Positions 19,254 to 30,228 of a stretch of 64,000 nt of DNA are shown in pieces. Made by a program: the position numbers and the translations under genes. The notes under the pieces were generated by a model, which did not search any database, was not told where the DNA came from, and saw only the letters and a program-made list of their open reading frames with translations. Numbering within the stretch: the stretch's first letter is position 1; every line of letters starts with the position of its first letter. Origin of the DNA: Adiantum capillus-veneris (lineage: Eukaryota; Streptophyta; Polypodiopsida; Polypodiales; Pteridaceae); the NCBI GenBank assembly GCA_014529385.2, contig CM043964.1, positions 5,041,997 to 5,105,996 of the forward strand, in the 5' to 3' direction.

Positions 19254-21058
19254 CCGCCTATCCCGGAGCCTGAAGTTCTACTGGGAGCACACAGTCTGTA
19301 TTTTGATGGGGCTTACAAGAGGACCAAAGACAAGGCATCAGCAGGCATAGTAATATTAGGTCCAGAGAAGGAGAAGATCTTTGCAAAAGGGTTTCATCTA
19401 AAAGAGGTTCATTCTAACAATGAGGCAGAGTACCATGCCCTTGTTTTAGGGTTGCAATGTTGTCTTTCTCAGGGCATCACAAAGCTAAATGTTTTTGGTG
19501 ACTCCATGTTGATTGTTAAGCAAATGGTTGGTGTATGGGCCTGTAAAAATGACAAATTGTCTGTTAAGTTGAGGGAAGAAAAGGCCTTGTTGAAGGGTTT
19601 TAAAGAAGTTCGAGTGCACTTTGTACCTAGAGATCAAAATTGAGAAGCAGATGCCTTAGCAGGTGAAGAACTACAAACTCTCATAGTAGGTGCTATCCTT
19701 GTGAAAAGTCCTTTATACCAGGGAAAGGAGGAGCTGCATGATTTACTTTACTTTCTTGAGCATTATGAAGCACCCTCTGGTATGAGTAAAAGTGAACATA
19801 GGTGGTTGGCAAAAAAGGCTACCAGCTATAGCTTAGTGAATGAGGACTTGTATTGTAGAGGGAAAGATGTTGTCTTAAGGAGAGTTCCTGCATCCCAAGA
19901 GATAAAGGATATTTTGTTTAGTTTTCATGAAGGTGTGTGTGGTGGCCACTTTGCACAAGAGATTACTAGCAGAAAGATTTTACAAGCAGGGTTCACATGG
20001 CCAAGCCTCCATCGAGATGTACAACATTGGTGCCGCACATGTGAGGTTTGCCAAAAAGCTGGACCAAGGCGTCTTACCCATGAAGATCAGCATCCAATCA
20101 AAACCTATGGGCCATTTGAAAAATGGGGGATAGATGCAATAGGGCCACTACCTTGCACTCAATCAGGGAAAGAATACATCATTATGGGGGTGGAGTACAT
20201 GACCAGATGGGCAGAAGCTCGTCCCACAAAGCGCATCACAGCCAAGTACGTGAGTGATTTCATTTTTGAATGCCTTTGTTGCCGTTTTGGCACACCTTTG
20301 GAGATTCTCTCGGATAGGGGACCGGGATTTTGAGCTGATTTAGTCGGGCAATTGATGAGCAAGTTAAAAATCAAGCGCAGGCACTCTACACCATACTACC
20401 CTCAGTGCAATGGTCTTGTGGAAAAGGTAAATGGTCTTATATGTAAAATCATCACTAAGCAAGTGCATTTACATCCTAAGGCATGGGACAAACACCTAGA
20501 TGCAGCACTTTGGGCCTACAGAACATCCTTTAAAACATCCTTGGGGTATACACCTTTTCACTTGGTTTATGGGCAAGAGGCACTATTGCCTATAGAAGTG
20601 GAGCTAGCGAGCCTCCGAGTTCTAAAAGCACATCAAGAGGATAGTCAAGAGAAGCAGGTGGAAGGAAGAATCATCGATTTGGAGAGGTTAGGGCTAGATC
20701 GAGAGTCAGCAGTGAAGTACTATGCAGCCCAGGCAAAGAAGAAACGAAAGAAGTTCAATCGCAACCTTGTCAAGAAAGGTATCAAGGATGGTTCAGAGGA
20801 GTGCTCAGATACGACAATCGCTTTGATCGCAGGAAGGATGGTAAGTTCTTGCTTAAGTGGGAAGGCCCTTTTGTAGTGATACAGAGGCTCTCAAATGGTA
20901 GTTACCGACTAGGTGACCTAGATGGTAAGGTACATCAGACCCCGGTAAATGGTTGGCGATTGAAGGCCTACCAATGTCGTCTTTCACAGCCATATGATGG
21001 TGAAATCAATGCTAAGGATGGTTCAGAGGAGAGCTCATCATATTCGAGCTCCAACTAA
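19254..21058 (+). pseudogene. gag-pol: Gag-Pol of element D, part 2 (second RNase H and integrase)
   Basis: This continues the D frame after the nested element. The second RNase H (19300-19680) has F-D-G-A, NNEAEY, G-D-S and, past a TGA at 19641-19643, EADALA. Integrase follows: H-H-C-C finger (about 19927-20060), D in I-D-A-I-G-P, D in L-S-D-R-G, and E in G-L-V-E-K-V-N. A second TGA at 20331-20333 interrupts integrase right after the second catalytic Asp. A frameshift near 20784-20801 moves the C-terminal GPF-containing part (K-W-E-G-P-F) to another frame, ending at 21058. The enzyme cannot be made as one chain. Confidence 0.9.
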
Positions 21059-21393
21059 GGTAACAATCATGTAAATAGTCGTTTCAAAAAAAAAAAAAAA
21101 AAGAAGACAAAAAAAAGAAAAAAAAAAGGAAAAAAGAGAAGAAAAAAAGAAAAAAAGAGAATGCTACCAGTGAAAGCGGATATTGACAATGGATGGGATA
21201 TGGCTTTCAAGGGTCTAGGAGACCAGTTGTTAGTCATGGATGGATACAATTATTCACCAGAAAGGACTAAACAGGGCGCATCAGCCAAGAAAGCAGTAAC
21301 ATGGCAAATTCAATTGGTACCAGGTGGGTAAGTATTCAAGAGAACCCTATTGTAGCACAACCTACAGCTAGAGGCATCAAATACCTCTAGCTT
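21059..21393 (+). other. element D 3' untranslated region with A/G-rich tract
   Basis: No gene. A strongly purine-rich stretch made of A runs broken by G (about 21086-21162) lies here, followed by a short unremarkable sequence leading to the polypurine tract. Confidence 0.7.
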
Positions 21394-21404
21394 AAGGGAG
21401 AGGG
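21394..21404 (+). promoter_or_regulatory. polypurine tract of element D
   Basis: AAGGGAGAGGG, five bases before the 3' LTR. Confidence 0.75.
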
Positions 21405-21409
21405 CTATA

Positions 21410-22931
21410 TGATGCATGGTTTTTAGGACCCCTTTTGAAGATGCAATAAAGGCACAGTCAATTGTTGGGGAGATGAGGATACTCTAGTCCAAGGGATCTC
21501 GAAAGAGAAGAAAAATCTACTTCACAAGCACCAAAGAGTAAAAAGTGCCATGGACAGAAGATACGCGGGAACGAGCTCTTATGCATGCCTACAATCTATA
21601 TCTTACAGAATAGCCCATTCTAGGTGTGAATTTCTAGTGAAATTTACACGAGGATGTTCGTGTGGACTCACAACACAGCATACTCCGTTTTCACTTTTTT
21701 ACCGACAGTAAATATTTTTTACCACAGTAAATATTTTTTACCTACAGTAAATATTTTTCACCTACATGGTAAATACAAATCACTTTTTACCTACAGTAAC
21801 TTTTTTTATCCATGGTAAATATTTTTTACTGCACCATAAGTATTTGGTAGGTAACAGTTCACTGTTACTAGAAGCAGTGATTGGGCATCAACAATCCAGT
21901 TACAGGAGGAGAAAAGGGGAAAATCTTATGGTAAAGGTGAGTCAACAGGGATAAAGACTTTTGAGTTGAAAAGAGACATGCTGATTTTTTCAAAGAACAC
22001 ATGTCAAAAGAAGCCATGGTTGAGGATTTTTTGTGAATTTGAGGACCCAGCTGCCACCTCCCCCCCGCAGGTCCCCCCCTGACATGTGCAGAACCTCCAG
22101 TTTCAACAGCCACCTTACCTGCTCTTAAATGCTGTTCAAAGCCTTATCCCCATGTGTCACAATCAGAAAAATCAGCATTTACCCTCCCCTCTCACATCAC
22201 TCTAGAGAATATCTTGATGGTGACATATCAGGTGACCTCAATCTATTGACCACCCTAAGCAAAAAGTAACCCCAATCAGCGGATTTAAGCATGTTTATCC
22301 CTAATCCTAAACCCTCTCAGAAACCTATATAAGGAGGCCTTCTCTCACTCAAAACCAACACTTCACCCACTTCACCAAGCAACGAAGCTATGACGACATT
22401 GCTCACAACGAGGAGCTATGGATGGAGCTCTACTCTCTCTCCCTCTCTCTCTCTCCCTCTAGTATGCTACATTACTAGCCCTAAAACCTAAATAAGGAGT
22501 CTTCTCTCATGCTCCAGGGCCACCATCCTCGCCATCATTCTCTAAGGTATTGATGTGTTGCTAGTAGGATCATACCTACTTGCTGGGTTGATTGTTTTTG
22601 ACAAGGGATTATGCCATCCTTGGCTTGCTTCTCTATATCCTTGTTATGTATGATCAGATGCCGTTGTATTGTTAAGCTGATGTCTTGTGTATATATATGC
22701 TACATAAGGTCCCTAAGCTTCGTTTCTTTGTGTTTTGCCATATGTTTTGATGCCATCATAATGCCAGAAGTCTCACTTGCCTATGTGCACTATGTGTGAG
22801 GTCCCTAAACCTCTTAATTTAGGGTGGTTCCCCCTTTGTTTTGTTCTTTGCTTGTTTGCATGAGGCGTGGTTTGTGGAGTGTGCACGAGTACAGAGGCCA
22901 CCCGATTGCACTGCTCTTTTTCCCGCTATCA
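21410..22931 (+). repeat. 3' LTR of element D
   Basis: 1522 bp, TGATGCATGG to CGCTATCA. It includes the AT-rich tandem array (about 21705-21842) and the TATA box at 22326. It is followed by CTGT, matching the four bases before the 5' LTR. Confidence 0.94.
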
Positions 22932-23052
22932 CTGTTAATAATCACGATTTTTGCACTTGACCTAAGTGAGATTTGAGACCATAAGAATTTGTGCTTAGGT
23001 CTAATAAACATGTCCTAGAAGTTTTGTGACGTTTGGATGTCGTTTGATGCTG

Positions 23053-24668
23053 TTTGCCTATTCAATTTGAGAATAGCGGAATTTAATGAGAGTACTTTCA
23101 AGAAATGATTTTGTGAGCATAGCGGGTATACATAATTGAAGATAGCAACATAATCATAGCAATTAGTTAACTTGGCATAGACAATACTTTTGCAAGAGAG
23201 AGAGTTTAGAGAACATGACAACAATTGAGGACCGGATTTATGTGGAGCCGGTCCCCCCTCCAATAGGCATTTGTATTATGATTTCTCCCATAAAGAGAGA
23301 CTTGTTACAATACAGTCTTTGTGTTCCTTGTGACCTAGGTGATGCCATGAAGATGGAAGGCTTCATGCACCACAAACATAACATAAACTTGAAGAAAGCT
23401 TTAACTATCCCAAGCCTCAGTCCCAAGACCTCAAACACCTTCGAAGGTGGAGAGAGCTAGCAGGGAATGAGGGTAGGGAAGAGGAAGAAGAAACATTTCG
23501 TAGGAGAAAGAATTAGTTCCTCACTTATCATACTCTTGTTGCTAGCATACATAATAGCATAGTAATGAAGAAGAAGGAGATGGCAAGCTTAAGCATTGAA
23601 GCATGGCTCTTGGTTGGATTTGCACTCCATAGCCAAGAGTGTTGGTGTAGGCTCTCAACCTCTACTTGCTTGGAGAGGGAGCTCTTGCACTTTGCATATC
23701 ACACAATGAGAGTGCTTGTGAGTGTGTGTGGGTGAGTATACCCCCTAGGCACCCCCCTAGCTTGCTTGGGTCGACCCCCCCTTGTAGCTCATGCCTGAAG
23801 CTCATTGGACCCCTCCAGGCCTAGCCAATCACAAGCAAGAGCCATTACAAGCAACATGGGTAGCCTTGGGACAAGTGTCCCCCTTTCCCCTTTGAGAGAG
23901 AGGACTTGATAAATGCTAAAACAATTAGATAATTCATGTAATTTATCATTGGACCCCTTTGAAGCCTAGCCAATAGGCTTCAAGCAACACATGAAGGTAA
24001 CATGGGTAGGGGCCTGACATGTGTCCTTGCTGCCTCTTCAAGATGGGCTTCCCTTGTGTGTGTGAGTGGGTGTTCTCTCTCTAGGCCCTAGGAAAAGGGC
24101 TCGCCCCCCCTCTTGTAGGAATGCTTTTGACTTTTAGGTGATCAAGCACCTTACTCACCAAGCATGACAAAGCACTTGAACTAGGGGGGGTTCCCACAAG
24201 CATCTCAGGCAAGCTTCTCAAGGCACCTCAAGTACTTTAATCATGCAGCAAGTCAAGCACCTCAAGCATGGAGCCAGTCAAGCACCTCAAGCATCTTAAT
24301 CAAGCACCTCAAGCATGAAAAACACCTCAAGCATGACAAGCACCTCAAGCATGACAAGCACCTCGAGCTTGGGCCGGGTTCCCACCTCAAGCTCAGCCCT
24401 AGCTTACTTAAGGTCAAAAGGACTTTTACACACATTTATTGGAGGTCTTCAATGAATCTAACCCTAAGGTCTTATGCTCCATTGGTTAGCCTTGCTCTTT
24501 GATAGACCATCTCCCTTTTGGGCCCCTTTACCATTGGCCCCGTGTTGAGATAGATCTATAAGCACATACCTATATCTTAACACTTGTTCCCGTTTATTCT
24601 CCCACATTAAGTGATCAATTTAATATGAGAAAATCATTTGGGTTAGTTAGATATTAGATTTTATGACA
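23053..24668 (-). repeat. 3' LTR of element F (left)
   Basis: Homologous to 30239-31854 over its full 1616 bases. The outer terminus on the left is missing the bases that in the right LTR read TGTAATGGAA. An 81-residue plus-strand ORF inside both LTR copies is treated as incidental. Confidence 0.93.
24254..24369. repeat. AAGCACCTCAAGCATG minisatellite in the F LTR (left copy)
   Basis: About seven units of 16-17 bases, some interrupted (GGAGCCAGTC, TTAATC). The right LTR carries the same array at 31440-31555 with the same unit count as far as can be seen. Confidence 0.8.
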
Positions 24669-25028
24669 TTACCTCTCTCTTGAAATCATAGTCGTCCTCG
24701 ACTATGAGGTAGAAGAGATAAAGTCTTAGTCATTAGTCAATCGTACTTAGCGGGTAAAGGATCCCTTTTTACCCTATGACATCTTTCCAAGATGGATGAC
24801 TAATCCATTTGGTGCTTGGGAGACATAGCTGCCGCAAGCATGTCTGCTCTTTAGTCCATTTCATTCTCCCAAAGTAGAGTGACAAATTCTACTTGGTGTT
24901 TGAGAGACGTCGTCATCACAAACATGATTCTAAGCATGCATACTAGTTAAATTTTGTGCACAATTAAAAAGAGGACTAGTCAAATAAGACAAAAACATGA
25001 GTTATTTAAAAGAAATTTGTACATTTGC
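24669..25028 (-). other. element F 3' untranslated region and polypurine tract
   Basis: On the minus strand the sequence just before the LTR reads CAAGAGAGAGGTAA, a polypurine tract. The rest of these 360 bases holds no gene. A similar segment is at 58832-59185 in element J. Confidence 0.7.
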
Positions 25029-28000
25029 TTACTCTAATGTAGCATTGTAAGCATTGACAAGGTTCATACTATCCTTAAGTTGTACTCCTTGCATCCATTT
25101 AGCATCTTCAAAAGGATAATTTTTGAACTTAATAAGATACCGTCGGATAATCTTACCATGTCGTAGTACCTTGTCTTCATGCCGAAGGATAGCTTCGGGT
25201 TGTAGCACCTCTTCTTGGTCTTCAACTTCGGGAGGGTCTTCAATAGTTGGTTCAATTGGTGGCTCTCCTTTGTAGGGCTTAAGTAAGCTTACATGAAAGG
25301 CATTGTGTATAAGCCAATGGTTGGGCAACTTGAGTTGATAAGCCGTCTCATTGATAGGCTTCAAGATTTGGAAAGGACCATAGTATCTTTTTGCTAGTTT
25401 AGCATAATACTTTTGATGGCCCGTAGGATTTTTGCCCGTCGTTTGCCTTAATCGAGCCTTAGGAAACTTGAGTAAGACCCAATCATTTTCTTTGAACATT
25501 AAGGCTCTTCTGTGCTTATCAACAGCAGCTTTTTGCCTTTGTTGAGAGATGACTATAGCCTCCCTAATCTTTTGAAAAGAGTCTTGTAGGTCACGGTTAT
25601 ACTCATCGGCGGCGAAGATCTTCCCATGTACTTTCAGTAGCAAGGGACTTTTAGGTCTTCCTTCTATGATCTCAAAAGGTGCTTTGCCCGTAGAAGTATG
25701 TACAGTATTATTGTAGGCATACTCTACTAGCGGTAAATACTTTTCCCATTGTGAGCGTTGATCTACTTCGGTAACATAAGTCTTGAGTAGATCGAGTATC
25801 GTAAGATTGGCTATCTCACTTTGGCCATCCGTTTGTGGGTGATAGGCCGAAGAGAAATTCAATCTTGTTCCTAGATTTTCAAAGAGACCTTTCCAGAAAT
25901 TACTGGTCATTCTAGGATCTCTATCTGACACGATGGATGTGGGTAATCCATGGTGTTTGAAAATCTGAGATATGAAGAGAGTTGCCATTTGATGTGCCTT
26001 AATAGTCTTTTTGACAGGAATAAAATGTGCTTGCTTGCTAAACCTGTCGACTATTGTCCATATTCCTGTATTCCCATGGATAGACTTGGGTAATCCAAAG
26101 ATGAAATCCATGGATATACTCTCCCATGGTGAATTTGGAATAGGCAATGGCTGGAGTAATCCACGTTGCTTCCCTCTATCATACTTGGTCTTTTGGCATA
26201 CTACACATTTTGAAACATACTCTTGTATGTCCACTTTCATGGTAGGCCAATAGAAATACATCTCTACTCCTCGGAGAGTAGGTTGAATACCTCTATGCCC
26301 TGCATATGGAGGAGCATGGGATTCATACATAACCTTCTCACGAAGGGAATGGGTAACACATAGCCTATTGCCGTGAAGAAGATAACCATCCTGCAAGGTG
26401 AATGGTTCCTCTTTCTTCCCCAAAGCAAGGGCTGACATTCTATCTCTAAAGTCAGGGTCAGTAGCATACTCATCTATCATAGAGGATAGATCATTGTGAG
26501 TAGCTATAGACACCGCATTAACTTTTGGTCGTCGTGAAAGTGCATCGGCAACTTGATTGTGCTTACCAGCTATGTGAGCAATATGGAAATTAAATTGCGA
26601 AAGAAAATTTGCCCACCTCATTTGTTTGTCGGAAAGCTTGGTTTGCGTCATGAAATACTTGAGACTTTGGTGGTCGGTTCGTAGGATAAATGGAGTCCCC
26701 AATAGGTAGTGCTTCCATGTGTCTAGGGCATGTAGAACAGCTAAAAGCTCTTTCTCATAAATGCCCAAGACTCGTTCATCACCATTGAGCCTTCGGCTCT
26801 CATATGCTATGGCATGCCCATCTTGAAGCAAAATCGCTCCAAGGCAATCACCACAAGCATCACATTGGACCTCAAATGGCTTTGAGAGATCCGGAAGCAC
26901 GAGGACTGGTTGGGAAGTAAGCTTCTCTTTGAGTTTTTCAAAAGCATTTTGCTCCTTAGCAGTCCATACAAACTTAACGTTCCTCTTGGTTAAGTCGTGT
27001 AGTGGTCCTGCTACTTGAGAGAATTTTGCTATGAAGCGTCTATAGTATGCACACATACCAATAAAGCTTCTTAGCTCATGTAGATTCCTTGGGTTAGGCC
27101 ATGATTTTATTACCTCTAACTTTGATGGATCCATACGAATACCATCATGAGAGATAATATGGCCTAGATATTGAATCTCTTGAAGGAAGAATTCACTTTT
27201 CTTTTGGTTGAGAAAAAGTTTGTTCTCCCTCAAGGCTTGAAAAATCACTTGGAGATGTTGCTTATGTTCCTCCAAAGACTTGGAGTAGATGATAATATCA
27301 TCGAAGAACACTCCAGTGAATTTTCGATATGGTCTAAAAATTTTCTCCATCAAACGATTGAACGTAGCTAGTGCATTAGTCAAGCCAAAAGGCATGACTA
27401 GATATTCATAAAGACCAAATGTTGTGCGAAACGCGGTCTTTAAGATATCCTCATCCACTATCCTTATTTGATGATAGCCACTCTTAAGGTCAATCCTACT
27501 GAAGTAGGTAGAGCCTTGTAGCTTATCAAACAGATCTTCTACCCGAGGTACGGGAAATCTGTTTTTGATAGTTATATGGTTTAGTGCTCGATAGTCCACA
27601 CACATACGGTATGTACCATCTTTCTTTTGCACTAAAAGGACTGGAGAACAAAAGGGAGAGGAACTAGGCCTCACCATCCCTTTGTCTACCAGCTCTTGTA
27701 CTTGCCTCATGATCTCCTCTTGTTGAGCTTGTGAGACTCGATAAGGAGGTTTGTTAGGCGGTGAGCTTCCTGGAAGGAGCTCAATACGATGGTCATCATC
27801 CCCTCATTTTGGAGGTAGGTCCATAGGGATATCATCGATGAACACATCTTGGAATCCTTTTAGAAAAGTAGACAAGTCTAACTCTTCTTGATTCCTATCA
27901 TTTCCATTTGATGAAACATTATTAGCTTTTAGAGACTCTTTGACATAAATCATGTACACAGAAACTGAGCTCTTCATTGATTTATCAAAAGAAAGAGGAT

Positions 28001-28113
28001 TTACAAGTGGAATAGTGCGACCACGCTCACTAGCATCTACATACATGTTCTTTCCCCTGTAGGTGAAGTAAATTCTCCTTTCAGGGAACTTCATGTTGGC
28101 AGCCATGCGATCA
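25029..28113 (-). pseudogene. gag-pol: Pol of element F (end of protease, RT, RNase H, integrase, chromodomain-like)
   Basis: This is the same frame as the Gag segment at 28116-29813, after an in-frame TGA at 28114-28116. A second TGA follows protease near 27801-27806, after D-L-P-P-K. Downstream is an intact stretch: RT with F-F-D-D (near 27300), a conventional RNase H with C-D-A, E-K-E-L-L-A, T-D-H and A-D-A-L-S-R motifs, and integrase with an H-H-C-C finger and D-D-E residues (M-D-F, S-D-R-D, S-E-I-A). The C-terminus carries R-R-Y-L-I-K-F-K-N-Y-P, chromodomain-like. Both stops look like single transitions (a Trp codon and probably CGA). A full product would need readthrough or a helper. 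Confidence 0.92.
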
Positions 28114-28115
28114 AA

Positions 28116-29813
28116 TCATGGTGCCCCTAGGATAACATCCTGATGTTGGAGGGGAGAGATGAAGAAGTCTTCTTTGTCGACATAGCTTTGGACATGAAGC
28201 CTCAACTTCCCAATCAAGGGAGTAACGGAGGCTTGTTGTCCCTTGAAAGCTGCATCAGCTGTTACTATATCTCCCATCTCAAAAGCTTGAATGCCCAACT
28301 TGGTGGCCAACTCTATTGATATGAAGTTGAGAGTAGAGCCAGGGTCAAACAAGATGAAGGCATCATGCTCTCTTACCTTTCCCCAAGCATAGGAGAGTGA
28401 TGATCCTTTGCAATGAGCATCCTCTTTTGGAGCTTCGATGGTGGAAGCCCTAGGCGTCTCATTGCAAGTATTCTTCTTGGGGCAAGAACGATAGCCATGT
28501 CCTTGCTCCCCACACTTGAAACACTTATGGTCCTTGCGAAAAGCTTTAAGCTCTTCAGGAGAGAGTTTGTTTTTACCTTTGTAAACTCCCTTCTCCTTGG
28601 ACCGATTGTTGTTGTTGTTGTTGGAAGTGCCTTGGGAATTATTTTGAGCATTGGATTTCCCCTTTGCATCATTTTTATCTTTGTTTTCCATGGGCTTGAC
28701 ATTACGTCTAGCCCCTTGATGGAAATTGATGCGTGAAGCAACCATGGTGTGGTGGATTACTTCGGTAATAGTACCGGGCCGTTGAGAGTTGATATATTCG
28801 GCCATCTCTTCAGGTAATCCCGCACAGAATTGTTGTCTTTGCTCGGCAAAGTCTATCTTTTGAAAGACAGTAGCTTTGAGATGTAAATCCCAAAACTTAT
28901 CTACATACTTGTTGATAGACTCATGAGAGAGGAGCTTCAAGCCGCGCCATTCGGTAAGAACTTTATCTTTAGTATCGCTTGGAAGAAATTGCTTCATGAT
29001 GGAAACTCGTAGAGTTTTCCATGTCTTTGGGGCTTCTCCATTGCCACGAAGGCTAGCCCACCATTGACGAGCTGATTTTTGGAAGTGCATAGCTACATGG
29101 CGTAGCTTGGAGGACTCTGTGAAGCCCTCGTCCCCAAAGGCCGCATCAAATTGCTGGATGAAGGCCAACACTTTGTCGGTAGCACCAAAGGTGCCATTGT
29201 AGGTGAGAAAAGAGATACTCTTTCCTCCCTCCTTGAACTTCTTTAGCTTTTGTGACCTTCGCCATGCAGGAAATGATTTGCGATGCCCTCCCCTCTTGTA
29301 TTCTCTAGGAGAATAGCCATAACTTTCATCGGAAGAGAAGGAAGGTGAAGAAGAAGGAGAAGAGGGTGACCTCTTCCTAGCCCTTTTCTTCCTTTGTTTC
29401 CTCTCTTGCCTTTGAGAGTGATGAGGAGAAGGACTATGGGTTGCTCTTTTCCTCTTAGGAGGAGTAGGCGATCGTCTAGACCGCCTTCTTCGTGGAGCCA
29501 CATCTTCAGAAGAACTTAGACTTTCATTGCTTTCTTTCTCTTTGGATTCCTCCTCTCGAATGGGAGAGAGTCTTCTTTTGGGGGTCTCTTCAAGAGGCCT
29601 CCTAAGCTCTCTCTCCTCTTGGAGAGGAAGGGAAATTCCATAGGCACGAAGTTGTTGAGTAACTTCGGCTTGCAAGGTAGGGTTGCCCATAGCTTGTTGT
29701 TGCAACCTAGTCACAAGATAATTCACAAACATGGGAGCATCATCATTAGCACCTTCATGTGCAAAATCAAAGCTATCAATGTTCATTCTACTCTCTTGAT
29801 TATTGTCAGCCAT
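28116..29813 (-). CDS. gag-pol: Gag-protease of element F, 565 residues
   Basis: The ATG at 29813 opens a 565-residue frame. Order: an acidic N-terminus, a very basic/serine-rich segment (R-R-R-R-S-R-R, residues about 110-170), the Gag core (about 200-370), a lysine/asparagine-rich linker, a CX2CX4HX4C knuckle (C-F-K-C to S-C, about 431-444) and the protease start with F-D-P-G-S-T, where most relatives have D-T/S-G-A. It stops at a TGA inside protease where relatives have Trp after L-G-A-P. As it stands, it would yield Gag with a truncated protease. Gag forms the virus-like particle in which reverse transcription occurs. Confidence 0.9.
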   Translation of the reverse strand: MADNNQESRMNIDSFDFAHEGANDDAPMFVNYLVTRLQQQAMGNPTLQAEVTQQLRAYGISLPLQEERELRRPLEETPKRRLSPIREEESKEKESNESLSSSEDVAPRRRRSRRSPTPPKRKRATHSPSPHHSQRQERKQRKKRARKRSPSSPSSSPSFSSDESYGYSPREYKRGGHRKSFPAWRRSQKLKKFKEGGKSISFLTYNGTFGATDKVLAFIQQFDAAFGDEGFTESSKLRHVAMHFQKSARQWWASLRGNGEAPKTWKTLRVSIMKQFLPSDTKDKVLTEWRGLKLLSHESINKYVDKFWDLHLKATVFQKIDFAEQRQQFCAGLPEEMAEYINSQRPGTITEVIHHTMVASRINFHQGARRNVKPMENKDKNDAKGKSNAQNNSQGTSNNNNNNRSKEKGVYKGKNKLSPEELKAFRKDHKCFKCGEQGHGYRSCPKKNTCNETPRASTIEAPKEDAHCKGSSLSYAWGKVREHDAFILFDPGSTLNFISIELATKLGIQAFEMGDIVTADAAFKGQQASVTPLIGKLRLHVQSYVDKEDFFISPLQHQDVILGAP

Positions 29814-30215
29814 GTTAACAAAATTTTATGTATGTACTTAGTGTATGCTTTGGCAATTCAAAACCTTAGCTGCCACTCCTCTTAGCCTTTGAAAATCGGC
29901 TCTTAAGTATCTACACCCACGGCTCAAAGTGGTTAATTATAGAGAGTAGAGGAGTAGGTCTAACATAGCAGAGTTGCCAAGGGCTAGCTCCTTTCGGACT
30001 TCATATGGCTCAATAATGGTAAAGCCGTAGGAAAGTCTAAAAAGACTCCATTATTAAGTCCAAAGCTCCCGAGGTGTGCACCATCCCCCACATAGTGGGC
30101 TTAACAAAATCGGTATTAGATCCCAGTTCCACTTACTCTATTATAATTAACAACATCAACCATTTATAGGCTACTTAAGGACCTCTCCTCTTAAGCAAGA
30201 AAAGAGAAACCAAAT
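29814..30215 (-). other. element F leader
   Basis: About 400 bases between primer site and gag start, with no coding signal. A similar leader lies at 56851-57256 in element J. Confidence 0.6.
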
Positions 30216-30227
30216 GCTCTGATACCA
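30216..30227 (-). promoter_or_regulatory. primer-binding site of element F (initiator Met tRNA)
   Basis: On the minus strand TGGTATCAGAGC, one base after the LTR end. It is the standard site for plant initiator methionine tRNA. Confidence 0.9.
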
Positions 30228-30228
30228 A

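Larger units (their letters stand above)
4234..22931 (+). mobile_element. Tat-type Ty3/gypsy element D, interrupted by element B
   Basis: A complete plus-strand element. It has a 5' LTR, primer site, two pre-gag coding regions, gag-pol, a polypurine tract and a 3' LTR. The flanks carry CTGT on both sides (4230-4233 and 22932-22935) with TG...CA termini. The two LTRs differ at roughly 17 places by eye in about 1520 bp. Gag-pol is interrupted between the RNase H domains by the nested element at 10502-19253. It also has an N in the reverse transcriptase active site, three nonsense codons and one frameshift. The domain order RT, RNase H, second RNase H, integrase assigns it to the Tat lineage. 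It is a different family from A/B/C: the proteins are alignable but clearly diverged and the LTRs are unrelated. Confidence 0.93.

Noticed and set aside
23215-23460. An 81-codon ORF in both F LTRs
   Set aside because: The LTRs are almost identical, so its presence twice is not independent evidence; it runs antisense to the element and has no motif.
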